Below the pieces are notes generated by a model. That model saw nothing but the letters and a program-made list of their open reading frames with translations, ran no database searches and was not told where the DNA came from. A program made the translations under genes and the position numbers. Source: Cheiracanthium punctorium (Eukaryota > Arthropoda > Arachnida > Araneae > Cheiracanthiidae). From it: a stretch of DNA of 64,000 nucleotides. The stretch lies in the NCBI GenBank assembly GCA_038373885.1, contig JAWZYV010016037.1:62001-126000 (forward strand). The letters run 5' to 3'. Below are positions 23,176 through 34,110 of the stretch, one piece after another. Within the stretch, counting starts at the first letter, position 1. Each line of letters begins with the position of its first letter.

Positions 23176-23539
23176 CCATCGCTAAGCAACGGGCCTGCTT
23201 ATGAGTTGCCATCGATAAAAATGAGTTTATCATTGAGGCCTGTTTTCCCCAGTTACAGTATTCTATTTTATTATTCTAAGTATTATAAATGTTATATTAT
23301 TTTATTATTTTAAAACAATTTTTTTATACTTTTGTCGTACTAAAGAACTTTAGATGTAGGTAATCGTTTGGTGAATCTTGCGCCATTTTCTTTCAGGAAA
23401 ATTTATCCTAAAATTCGAACATTTTACTCTGAATGTAAAGGTAAGTGAACGCTTTTAATGTATTTAGAAATTCTAAATGTATGTATGTAAATCATGTTTG
23501 GTGAATAATTTTTCATGTGTTATTTATAAATAAATTATT

Positions 23540-24392
23540 TTAATCAGAAATCGTATTACTTGAGTAGTTTTTATTCTTGTAAATAAGCATGACGTTGTGA
23601 TACTATTTAGACAATTTAATTTTGCCAGTTGAAAATGTTATTTATCAGTTATATATGCCTTGATTATGTGATTAAGACTTACATCTGGTACACTGCAGAA
23701 ATACAGTAAATTATAAATTATTGATTTTTGCCCGTTTATACAGAAACTCCAAATGTAGTTAATATTTTGTACAAGCGTTCATTATGCTTGCTCAATTCCT
23801 AAGTTCGATTGAGAAAGCGACAAAAGAATAATATATACTACACGAAATGTCTTTATTAAAGAATAATTAATTTAGAGATCGCGCTATACAGCGTATTTTA
23901 TAAATTTTCTCCAATATACAGGATATCCCGAAAACACTGAAATGCGCTTTAATGCATCATTTGTTAAAGATTAATCTTGAATTGTTTAAAATAACGTAGG
24001 AAATACGAGTACGTTCATGAAATATTCATTATAAAAATGTCTTTCTCATTTGTGTATTTAGTTATTTTAAAGTATATTAAATATCCACTTGTGAAACTAA
24101 AATAAGCAATCGTGAATCATGAGAGTAAGCACTACTTTGTTTTTCCTTCAAATTATATGCATGTATTTTCTTTATGTAAATATGTATTATAGCAAACAAA
24201 TTAATCATGAGTTCATACTGAAATTAGTAACACAATTACTACTTAAAACTACATTAAATAACGTTTGAAAGCACTGGGAAGCTTGAGAAATGCCTGATGT
24301 ATACCTGAAGACTCGAGCATCCGTAGGCCTCTTTGGATGGCTCATCAAAATACACGCGCAGGCCCGTTACTAATTGCGAAGGCCCCGTCCTA
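23540..24392. repeat. Diverged duplicated block, copy B
   Basis: The counterpart of 1-2177 in the same orientation: TTACTTGAGTAGTTT at its start, ACAGTAAATTATAAATTATT in the middle, and GCATCCGTAGGCCTCTTTGG with CACGCGCAGGCCCGTTACTA at its end. It lacks the 1.4-1.5 kb present in the middle of copy A. No coding potential was recognised. Confidence 0.65.
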
Positions 24393-26960
24393 ACGGTAAA
24401 GGAATAAAACATTTCCCGCCCTGACTCTTAACCAGTTTCATGTTTTTAATTTTTCAACCTAGCATGTGAACGAGATTATAAACACCAGCACTCAATTTTA
24501 ATATTTTGTTTCACATTTGCTAACGTGGCTGCCTTAGCAACAAATGAATAAAAAAAAAGGGGGGGGAGGTTCTATCTTGAGATTATTAAAATACATGGAG
24601 TTCATATTTGTCAACGAAAAGTTTTCGTCTGCTACGGTGTATATTTACATCAGAAAATAACTTTGAATTGATTACTGAGTTTTTTGTGTAAAAGGAATTT
24701 TAATTTTTAATATGAGTTTAACGGTAACTTGAAACTGTGTTAAAATTTATTGATGCATGAAATAAACGTATATACTGTTTGAGTGTGATCGCCATTATAA
24801 ATTAACACTTTAACGCTTTCTAACAAGGTTGAAAAGTGTTTATGATTTCAGTTTGTCTGTCTGTCCGTCCGTCCGTGCTCTAGCTGTCGTACATATACAT
24901 CGATTTCTATGACATTTATGCATGTTATTGTTATTTCTCTCTATTCTTATAAAAAAGTAAAGGCCGCTGGCGCTGTCAAAGCTTGTTGGCCTATCTCCTC
25001 CTAAACCGTGGGGATTTGAGTTTCGACTAAGGTGCCCATAGATTCGAAAAATTCCGAGGAACCTGCTAAGCTGAATTAAATTTCGAAAATCGAATTATTT
25101 TAGAAGATGTTAATAAAAATGGGAAAAAATATACATAATGTTTGCCAGATTTGGCATAAAACCATTCATTCCTTTGCAACAAAGCGTTTCCAAGTATGTA
25201 GACGTGAAATTGTCGAACATGAAGTAGAAATACACCCATTTTACGCCAAAATTAAAACTATATGAAATAAGTGGCTCAAAATGTGTTACACAAAATTGAC
25301 AATTTTCAAATAGTAAGTTCGCTTAGACAACATGAGTTTAGAATTAGCGATTATCTGTTTTTCCAAAACAGAGTAACTAATATCTTGAAAATGAAAAATA
25401 ATTAAAATGCAGATTATTTTAAAGCCGGTTCGGCTCAGCTGGATTATTTTCTAGCAGTAGAAATATTTGGCGGCGTTAACTATGCCATTATAGCAGTTAT
25501 AGTACACTTTGGATATTTGCTAGCGCGACGAGATGGTATAATTCGTGGTGCTAAGTACGCCAATCTGCAAACGATTATGTAAATGAAAATATGGATAACG
25601 GTTTTCCGGTAACCTTAAATGAACAGTAATTATAGGTTGTGAGCATGTGTCATTCGCCAAATAATGAAAAATCGCCATGGGTGACAAATTCGCAAGATGT
25701 CCAATAGGTTTAACATTATTAAAAATACAGCTGAAACAGATGTTCTGATTTTATTATGCTTTAGCTCCTAATTAATATAACTTTTGAATGGCAACATTAA
25801 ATATCATTGTGTTTCTGAGGAGTGCAAAATTTTTTTCCAGCTATTATAAGCGGAGTCCGCACTCCAGGTGGAGAATAGCTCAGGACCCGTACAACACAGA
25901 TTCCCATAACAAAATATCTTCCGTGTCATGAGGGGGAGGGGGTCTACTGCAGTGTGAAGTTTAAATTTTTATGTACCAATGAACATGCAAGAACCAAGCA
26001 TTGTGTAGCTCAGTAACATTCTATCTGATCCAATCTTCGGGTTTTGTCTGTTGAAATTATGTCTTTTTTACGAATAAGCCTTATTATGGGCCGAATTGCC
26101 TCATACGAAAAGCGAGCGTAGCGAGTCTGGGGGCCTTGGCCCCTAGTTTGGAAAAAAAAAAAATAAACTTAAAATCTTGTCTGACGTCTAACGTCAAACT
26201 TAAGAAAACGTCTTCAAGCTTATGAAATAACTTTCGAAAAATTTGGGTTTTATGAAAGGATTCACGACTGTGAAGAGGAAGAGATAACACAGCATTGCGA
26301 AAATTTGACTTCTTATTATAAAAACGGCATCAATAAAGAAGACCTTATATTTGATAGCAGAGCATCTCAAACATTACAAAATGGAAGAATGAACAACTAT
26401 GCGAGAAATGCATTGATATAAACTATCCGAAAATCAGCAGAAGGAGCAGAAAGTAATAACTGTTCATGATTCTGAAGAGGAGACCAGTAGTTATGATTTG
26501 AAGAGGACAACTTTCAGCATTTCACTTTTGTATTATCATTTGCATACTAGTACACGACTTTTTCTTTCCGCCTTTCCCAATGTTGAAATCGCCATGCGGA
26601 TTTTTACTTCCTTGTACGGAGTATAAGGAAGTAATGTGATCCCGAAAAATTTCGGTGGCCAAATTTCGACGAAAAAACCGATTTTGACTACCTCCAAATT
26701 TAATTAAAAAAGTTTTTCAATGCATCCCATCGTAAGTTAGCATGAACGATCATATAAACGTGTCTGCAACTCATTTTGACCAGCGGCGAGTCTATTTTGG
26801 CCAGTTTTTCCATGCCGTCTGTACGTACGTATGTATGTATGTATGTAATTCGCATATCTCAAAAACTATTGGTCGTAGAATGCTGAAATTTTATATTTAG
26901 GGTTGTTCTAACATCTAGTTGTGTACCTCCCCTTTTGGTTTCAATCGAATGGATAGTTTA
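24393..26960. other. Non-coding repetitive stretch
   Basis: No gene was seen. It contains a (GTCT/GTCC)n microsatellite near 24850-24885 within a dispersed repeat that recurs at about 55790-55920 (GTGCTCTAGCTGTCGTACAT versus GTGCTCTAATTGCCGTAAAT). A GCGAGCGTAGCGAGTCTGGG stretch lies at 26112, and an ATGTATGTATGT microsatellite at 26825. Confidence 0.5.
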
Positions 26961-27039
26961 TGTACAGGACCGCCCAAAAGATTCGAAATTCATTACGCTC
27001 TAGGGGCCGAAATTCATTAAAACATGCACAATACTCGCA

Positions 27040-28640
27040 TATCTCAAAAACTATTATTTTCATTCGATTAAAGCAGAAAAAACTATCGAAGCTGAGTACC
27101 AAATAATTATGGACATTGAAATTCAACATTGGAGAGGTGTTTTAAAAAGAATTGTATCAATAATTAGACTGCTGCCTCACAATGCTTAGCTTTTCGTGGG
27201 ACAACTGAACATTTGTTTCAGTCTAATAACGGAAACTTCTTAAAGTTGGTAGAACTGCTTTCCGAATTTCGTTTGTTTGTTTGTTTGTGTGTGATTATGG
27301 AAACGCTACACTAGGGCGATCTGCCAAGGGGGGTGCCTTGGTAGGAGGACTTTCTAAGGGGTTCTAACGCGTATTCATGTTACATCTGGAGAAAAACCTA
27401 CCAAAACTCCAGACCGTTAGATCGACAGCCTCGCGATGGGACCCGAACCCGGGACACTTGCTTTCCGAGTTTAATCCAGTTATGGAAGAACATATTAGAA
27501 GAGTTCAACGCGAATCTAATAAATGTCTGTCACTATTTAAGTAATAACATTCAAGATGAGTTGATAAATTTAATGGGATTTGCTGTTTTAAACAAGGTTG
27601 TCGAAATTACGAAAACAGCTAAATATTTTTCGGTAACCGCGATTGTACTCCAGACGGAAGCCATATTTAACAACTATTATTAACAATAAGAGTCGCTGCT
27701 TTTGACTCCAAACAAATAAATATGAAATTGAAGAATTTTTCATTGGTTTTTTAGAAGCTAGTGATTCCACCGGAGAGGGTTTGACAGAGCTTATTCTGAC
27801 ACATTTGGAGAAATTAGGTTTTGAGTTAAAGTGGCTTAGAGGACAAGGATACGATAATGGTTCTAATATGAAAGGAGTAAGAAAGGGTGTTCAAAACAGA
27901 ATAACTGAAAAATATCCAAGGGCGTTTTATGTGCCCTGTGCATGTCATTCTTTAAACCTTGTTGTGAATGATGCAGCATCTTCTTACATCTAATACAGAA
28001 ACAGCAACTTTTTCCCGTGTAGTGCAAGAACTTTACACTTTTTTCTCTAGTTCTATACGAAACGTTGGGAAGTGCTTAAAAACGATGTTTTCCAAATAAC
28101 TCTAAAGCCACTGAGTGCTACAAGATGGTCAAGCAGAATTGATGTGTTAAATCCATTACGATTTCAACTTTGCGAAATCTATGATGCATTAATTAAAATA
28201 ATAGAATATGTCAACAGGGATGCAGAAACGAAAGTTAGAGCTATAGGGCTAGCAAAAAATATTTAAAATTACAAGTTTATATGTGGTGTAATTCTTTGGC
28301 ATGACATTTTAGTTGAAATAAACTCAGTTTCAAAGCAATTGCAATCTGTAACGGTCAATTTATCAGATTGTGTAAGGATGTTATCCGAAACTGTAGAAAA
28401 GGTAAAAAATTACAGAAAAACGTGATATGATCAGGTCAAAATTGCTGCAAATGAAATTGCAGAAAATCTTGAAATCAGCATAGAATTCCCAACAGAAACT
28501 GAAGTTAGAGCCAGAGGAGAATAAATTTAAAATTAAATAAATTTAAACTTTTTAAACTATATTCTGGACATTGCATATAATTGCTAAATGAACGATTCAC
28601 GCTTCTGGAAACCCATACCAAAAATTTTAAGTTTTTATGT
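27040..28640 (+). pseudogene. hAT transposase (DUF4371-type), N-terminal and central parts, broken
   Basis: Fragments in order: IQHWRGVLKRIVSI and FRGTTEHLF; after a SINE insertion, NPVMEEHIRRVQ; GFLEASDSTGEGL; RGQGYDNGSNMKG (27840-27880); RAFYVPCACHSLNLVVNDAA (27920-27975); LSATRWSSRIDVL (28100-28150). These are characteristic of the ZMYM-like DUF4371 hAT family. Stops and frameshifts occur near 27190, 27540, 27690, 27993 and 28425. The frame resumes at 28575-28677 (ERFTLLE, KLRDIDDKTL), is cut at 28680 by a 21.4 kb insertion, and continues at 50099. It is not functional. A CAGGACCGCCC-like terminus at 26965 may be the left end of the element. Confidence 0.85.
27270..27458 (-). repeat. tRNA-derived SINE inserted in the hAT transposase, 14-bp TSD
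   Basis: The target duplication is TGCTTTCCGAATTT (27256-27269) and TGCTTTCCGAGTTT (27459-27472), 13 of 14 matching. In minus orientation it has a 5'-truncated tRNA head with B-box GGTTCGGGTCC, body CGATCTAACGGTCTGGAGTT, and a (CAAA)n tail next to the 27256 duplication. A long duplication and simple-repeat tail indicate LINE-driven retrotransposition. Confidence 0.88.
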
Positions 28641-28679
28641 GATATTTTAAAACTCAGAGATATTGATGACAAAACGCTA

Positions 28680-29077
28680 CACTGCAAAAAATATTCCTGT
28701 AAATCAACAGAAAAAGTCTGGCAGCAAAAAGTTGCCAGAAATATTCTGTAGGCAGAAATTTTCTGTTGCCAGGAGCTGCATGTTATATGACAGAAAAATT
28801 CTGTTCCCTACAGAAATTTTCCGTATACATATAAAAGTCGTTTCCAAGCAGCGTTTTACAGTTGATTTCTGTATACAGAAACTATCTGTAAGGGTTACAG
28901 AATCTTTCTGTTGAATAACATTTATTACTGTCGACAGAAAATTTCTGTATACAGAAATTTTCTGGCAACTTTTTGCTGCCAGTAATTCTTCTGTATACAG
29001 AAAATTCCTGTATACAGAAATTTTCTGGCAACTTTTTGCTGCCAGTAATTCTTCTGTATACAGAAACTTTCTGTACA
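28680..29077. repeat. Subterminal array of TTTCTGTATACAGAAA palindromes
   Basis: The 16-base palindrome or close variants occurs at about 28865, 28942, 28989, 29008, 29052 and 29070. It is mixed with CTGGCAACTTTTTGCTGCCA inverted repeats and a roughly 62-base direct duplication (28947-29008 and 29009-29070). The open frames across it are repeat artefacts. Such arrays often act as transposase-binding sites; that function is inferred. Confidence 0.75.
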
Positions 29078-29472
29078 CAGAAAGATGTTACATTCTGGCA
29101 ACATTTTGCTGCAGTTTTTCTGTTAATTTACAGAAATAGTATTTTTAGTTATTTCATATATTACTATCGTATTTCTCCAAATGTTTAAATTTTTTTATAC
29201 AAATACTTAAAAAAAATTAATAAATTTACAAAAATATAATAGTAATACATAAAATAAATATAATACCAGTAAGTAGTCTGGTATTATATTTATTTTATTA
29301 TTACTATTATATTTTTGTAAATGTATTAAAATTTTTAAATATATGTATAAAAATATTTAAACATTTGGAGAAATATAATAGTAATATAGGAAATAACTAA
29401 AAATACTATTTCTGTAAATTAAGAGAAAAACTGGCAGAAAAATGTTCCCAGAATGTAACATCTTTCTGTAAA
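29078..29472. repeat. Large hairpin: about 192-bp inverted arms around an 8-base loop
   Basis: The arms meet at 29269/29278 (ATACCAG-TAAGTAGT-CTGGTAT). They are collinear out to CAGAAAGATGTTACATTCTGG on the left and its complement on the right, with only scattered mismatches and small gaps. It resembles a foldback MITE or an inverted duplication of the subterminal region next to it. Confidence 0.88.
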
Positions 29473-31510
29473 AGTAGCCATATTTTATAAATAAGTAACG
29501 TTACCAGCATAACTGTTGATGGCCTTATGATGACATGTAAAAGTGCTTAGTTCATTTACTTAACTTTTTGTGACACTGACAACCACAGACAAACAAAATT
29601 AGAAATATTTCTGACAAGAATAAAAATTGATTTTTCTTTTTTTAATCACTGAATCTGAACTTTTTGTGTTCAAAATCTGTACTTAGAGATATAAGTATAC
29701 TCATACTTTAAAATAATCAAATAACTCTTCAGTTCAACAGTAAATTAAAATATTAAAGGTCTGAATTAAACATTCTGTGTGAGTAATAATTGAGAGCTGT
29801 TTCAAGAACACTAGTACTTACCGGAGCCGCAACTACTGTATACGACACCTGGGGTCAAACCTTAATTAGGGTTCCCCTCCCAAGGAGCGATAATTGATCT
29901 TGGCACCCCCTTTAGCACAGCACCCGCATCATGTGCCCCACTTATTTCAACAAGAGAAATAAGCATTCTTTTCCCATGAAAAGATAGGAGGATGAGTGTA
30001 TTTGTAATGAAAATTTTTACATATCATTTATAATCATGCCATTAGAGCTCTAAAGCAAAAAATTATCTATAGCAGAGCTTGACAACCTGCAGTCTGTCTC
30101 CTTAGATAAAAAGGAGAAAGAAAATGAGAGAATTTTACACTTTTCCTATCATTTTAGAAATACACAAAGTATTCGATTTCCAGTATAATGAAACATTGTT
30201 GAACTCAGCAGCAGATCAAGAGAAAAATATGGGGGGAGAAAACAAATGCTGAAAATTTCACCTTTTATTTTCCTTTAGTTCACGCTTATTTTATTTATTT
30301 ACTGTTTTTTTTTCTTGGGTTAGAATCTGGCAACTAAATAATTGTTTTATAAGTAGTTGGCACTAAATTGCAGGATAAAAATTTAAGCATAGGTATCATA
30401 ATAGTGAAAAACAAATGAGGAATTATCCAACATCAGAGAGCATTTTCTCTGCTCTGCTAGGGTTCATTTTAGAACTACACATTTTAGAAAGCGACACAAA
30501 AGCGATCTTCTTGCAAAAATAATAATAATTCTTATTTATATAGTCAAACTTGAATAATTCAAAGTTGAAATTTTGAATTGATCATGCTTGAGGTATCCAA
30601 GTTTTGCTGTAATAATGAAAACTACACTCAATACTTTTAATCTTGTTCACTTAAATTAAAAATAACTCATTTCAGATTCTATTTTAAACACTACAGTTAC
30701 AAGAATGCATTGTTGCCATAAGTTGTTAAATTGAACCATTAAATGAAAGTCACTTCTAGAAAAACTCTTGAAAATAAATGAAAATGCATAAATATAAAAC
30801 AAATAGAGCATTAAATGGTGCATTAAAAAATAATCTGATTTTGAATGCTATTGTAGCTATTTTGCATTTCCCCCCCCCCCAAATGTGTAGCAACAGAGTT
30901 TTCAAAATTATCTGGAACCACACATACACTTTACTACTAGCATAGGTAGTGACGCCTGGTATTCTCGGAAAAATCCAAACCATTTAGACTTAAAAGTTAC
31001 AAAATTAGTTAATTAAAATTATTAGCTACACTGTAAAAAAAAAAAAAAAAAGAATCGGAAGTGTTACCTTAAAATATAGGGGAACTCTTGTATTTTAAAA
31101 TTGCAGGAACGTTTCTGCACTAGGCGGGTACGGTATTTATAAATGTTTCTGCATATTTTGGAAAAATATTTAAATATTTTCCAATTTTTTTTTTTTTTTT
31201 TGCAAAGGTTTCCAGATAAAAGGTGAATAGATGTGTAACATTTCAGTATATTTCGGGGAAAATATTCAGTAACCCCTCTTTTTATTTCACAGAGGTTTGT
31301 GAATTAATATGCAATATTCCTATTAATAAATTGAATTTTATTAATTTTAATGAGTTTTAAAATAAGTGTTTAACTTATGACTGCTTTTTTGCAAAAGAAA
31401 ATCTTAAAATATGAAAAAGTAATTTTTACTATCATAAAGTCATAAAAAAAAAATCTTAATAAATTACAAATCTGATCTTGGTTCCCTGAAATTTGTCATA
31501 CTAAAATTGT
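29473..31510. other. Non-coding stretch
   Basis: AT-rich with homopolymer runs (A17 near 31035, T18 near 31183). No gene or recognisable element was seen. Confidence 0.5.
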
Positions 31511-31515
31511 ACATT

Positions 31516-31612
31516 GGATTTCTTTTCCCCCTCTATGAATCTCAAACAAAATAAAAGGTTCTTTATAGAACCTTTTTTTTGTTTGAGACAGTTTTCAGAG
31601 AGGGTGAAAAAA
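31516..31612. repeat. Hairpin with AAGGTTCT/AGAACCTT centre
   Basis: TCTCAAACAAAATAAAAGGTTCT, four bases, then a near-perfect complement ending TTTGTTTGAGA. Weaker pairing extends outwards (CCCCCTCT with AGAGGGTG). Confidence 0.75.
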
Positions 31613-31734
31613 TATTATTAGCTTACTTTCGGCAGTTCATTTTATACTTAAGAAAAAAACTGGAATAACTCCACTGACTTTCCGAACTCTTGATCCTTAC
31701 CAAGCATTTAAATAAATTTAATCAGCTCAATCAA

Positions 31735-32870
31735 ATGTAGTATTCAGACACTAGTGTACTTCAAATAATTTGAGTGTATAGGCCGCAATGTATAAGAATA
31801 ATTTTTTGTAGCCCTATATAATAATAATAAAAAAAAAAATCTGCAAGCCCTCCGCATACTAAAATCTATACAGTGTGCAAGACAGTGACCTATAATACGC
31901 ATACCAAATTGAGCACTCTTTAGATGCTACTACACTTTCAAGAATTTGTGCCATAATGTATAAGAATATTTCGTAGCACATACTTAACATCTGTGCTCTA
32001 CCCACATCAAAATCTATACAGGTTGTTTGACTGTGACCTATGAACTTTTATTAAAATGCACCATTTAGGCACTAGCGCACTATAAATGATTTGCATCTGT
32101 AGGCCATTATGTATGAGAATTTTTTTTTTTTTTTTTTTTTTTTTTGCAACCCCATGAACAGTGATCGCAACACCTCTAGATGTGAATACACACCTTAGAA
32201 ATTTCGGAATGTGTGTTTTTACGCATTGCTTTTCCATATAAAATTAGGTATATTTTGATAAATAATTATGATTTGCTGATTTTAAATTTAAAAAATCAAT
32301 TTTTGTACTAGTTTTTGTTGAACTGACATTTATGTACCTAGATATAAAAATCAGTTATTATTTATGTGTCAAATGCTATTTAATTATGTATTTGAAAATT
32401 TAGCATGTTCGTTGTTTTAATTACTTGTTTGGAATATAAAATACTTCTAAAAAGGTTAAGGAGTATTTTTACTCATCTGAAAAAATCCTAGATGGATCAC
32501 TGCCCATGAACAAATTATCAGCTCTATGCACACCAAAATCTATGCAGGTCATGTGATTGAAACCTATAACATACATAACCAATTAGCACTCAATTGAATG
32601 CATCATTCAGACACTAGCACACTTAGACACCAGCACACTTCAGACACTAACACACTTAGGCCTATAGATAGAAATGAAGAATTTCTATCCATAGGCCATA
32701 AATTTTTTTGTAGCCCTGTAAAAAATTTTTAAGTCATATGTACACCAAAATCAATAATGTTTGCATGGCAATGGTCTATAAGATGCATACCAAATTTGAG
32801 CTCAATCGAATGCACCATTTAGGAGCTATCGTGTTCACTCATACACACACAGATACATGCTCAAAAAGTT
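31735..32870. repeat. Degenerate tandem satellite, units of about 150-215 bp
   Basis: Repeated landmarks occur in constant order: ACCAAAATCTATACAGGT, then GTGACCTATAA, ATGCACCATTTAGGCACTAG, TAGGCCATAATGTATAAGAA, and a T-run plus GTAGCCCTATGA. Unit starts are near 31861, 32009, 32534 and 32749. The stretch 32170-32500 interrupts the array. No coding potential. Confidence 0.7.
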
Positions 32871-33970
32871 AAAAAACATGAAAAAAAATTTTTTTAGTAA
32901 AAGTTTTCAACAAATTATATATGCCATAAAGTATTTTATTTTAGAAAAGTAGTATATACATTACAAATTATCTTTTCTAAACATTCATAAGTAAGGCAAT
33001 ACAGATACACAGGACTTCTCTCTGCAAGTAAATTGATACATTTCCTGAAAAAAAGAAAAAGTAATATCAGATACATTTTTAAATATATTTGATAAATTTG
33101 CTGGACGATTCCACTGTTATGTGTGTGACATCTGTAAACTGCTTTTCTTTAACTCCTTTTTCATAACTCAGCATTGAAAAATCAGGTATCAATATTATCT
33201 TGCTTTACATCCTTTTATAAAACGAACATATACACAATAAATATAACTATCTGCAACATTTTATATTTAATTATTAATTTTATAAAATTTGTAACATGTG
33301 TGAAAACTTATGGGTAACACACAGACATTGGAACTGTCCTGCTCAGCAAACTCCTAAATAAAAAAAAATATTTCATTTTTATACTCTATGACACTATAGG
33401 TTCCCGACCATATGATTATGTCTTTGGTTATAGTGAGCCTCTGGGGAGCAGTAAATTTCGGTCACTAATTTGATTTGATTTGAAGTCACCCCTGCAGGGA
33501 GGGCGAGATTTTGGAGATTTAAGGCAAAGAGCAGTTATCTCACTTGTTCTGGAGTTCGTTCACTATATCCAAAGTTCTGATGTCCGATAACAATAGAACA
33601 ATACAAAACTAGAATTTTATACAAGTACTGAATGTTTATTAAGTAAATCAAACATAATGGATTGCATTTATAAGTCTAGAACTAGTTAAGTAAAATAAAC
33701 ACAATTAATCGCATTTATGGAAATAATGTATATTCCATTAAGTTGGAAAAAGGAGCTAAGACTTTTAGCATATATTCATTGAGGATGGAAAAAGAATCTA
33801 TATTCATTGAGGATGGAAAATGAAATCGTCTAAAGTCAAGACGAAATTTCAACTTTTAGTTCACTTTTGTTAATGAATGCTTTTAAAGGATAGGATGGAT
33901 TGCAGCATTGAAAAAGTTATGACCCCCTCCCCCCCTTGTTTAATATAATCAACTTAGTCTAGACACTGGC
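32870..33970. other. Non-coding stretch downstream of the BEL ORF
   Basis: No gene or RT domain was seen. On the minus strand a CTTAATAAACATTC polyadenylation-like signal is at about 33640. It should contain the rest of the BEL element if one existed, but no pol or LTR was recognised. Confidence 0.4.
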
Positions 33971-33971
33971 A

Positions 33972-34030
33972 ATTCACCTGAACAGTGGTCACCACTTATT
34001 TCGGTTAGTGGTTTATCCTGTGAGCCGCTT
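33972..34030 (+). repeat. Pogo/Tigger-like terminus (candidate)
   Basis: CAGTGGTCACCACTTATTTCGG resembles the reverse complement of 43430-43468 (CAGTGGTCCTCACTTATTCC), a style of end known from pogo-like elements. The right copy is followed by TA; the left is preceded by GAA, so the pairing is uncertain. Confidence 0.35.
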
Positions 34031-34110
34031 ATTCTGGTCAAAATTGTTATGAACAGAACAAAATGGCCAAACAGCACTGTCCACCGGTTACCTCGGTAGT
34101 GAGTGCTGCT

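Noticed and set aside
28663..29188. Tyr/Lys-rich repetitive ORFs on both strands
   Set aside because: They are translations of the CTGTATACAG palindrome array at the end of the 28680 element.
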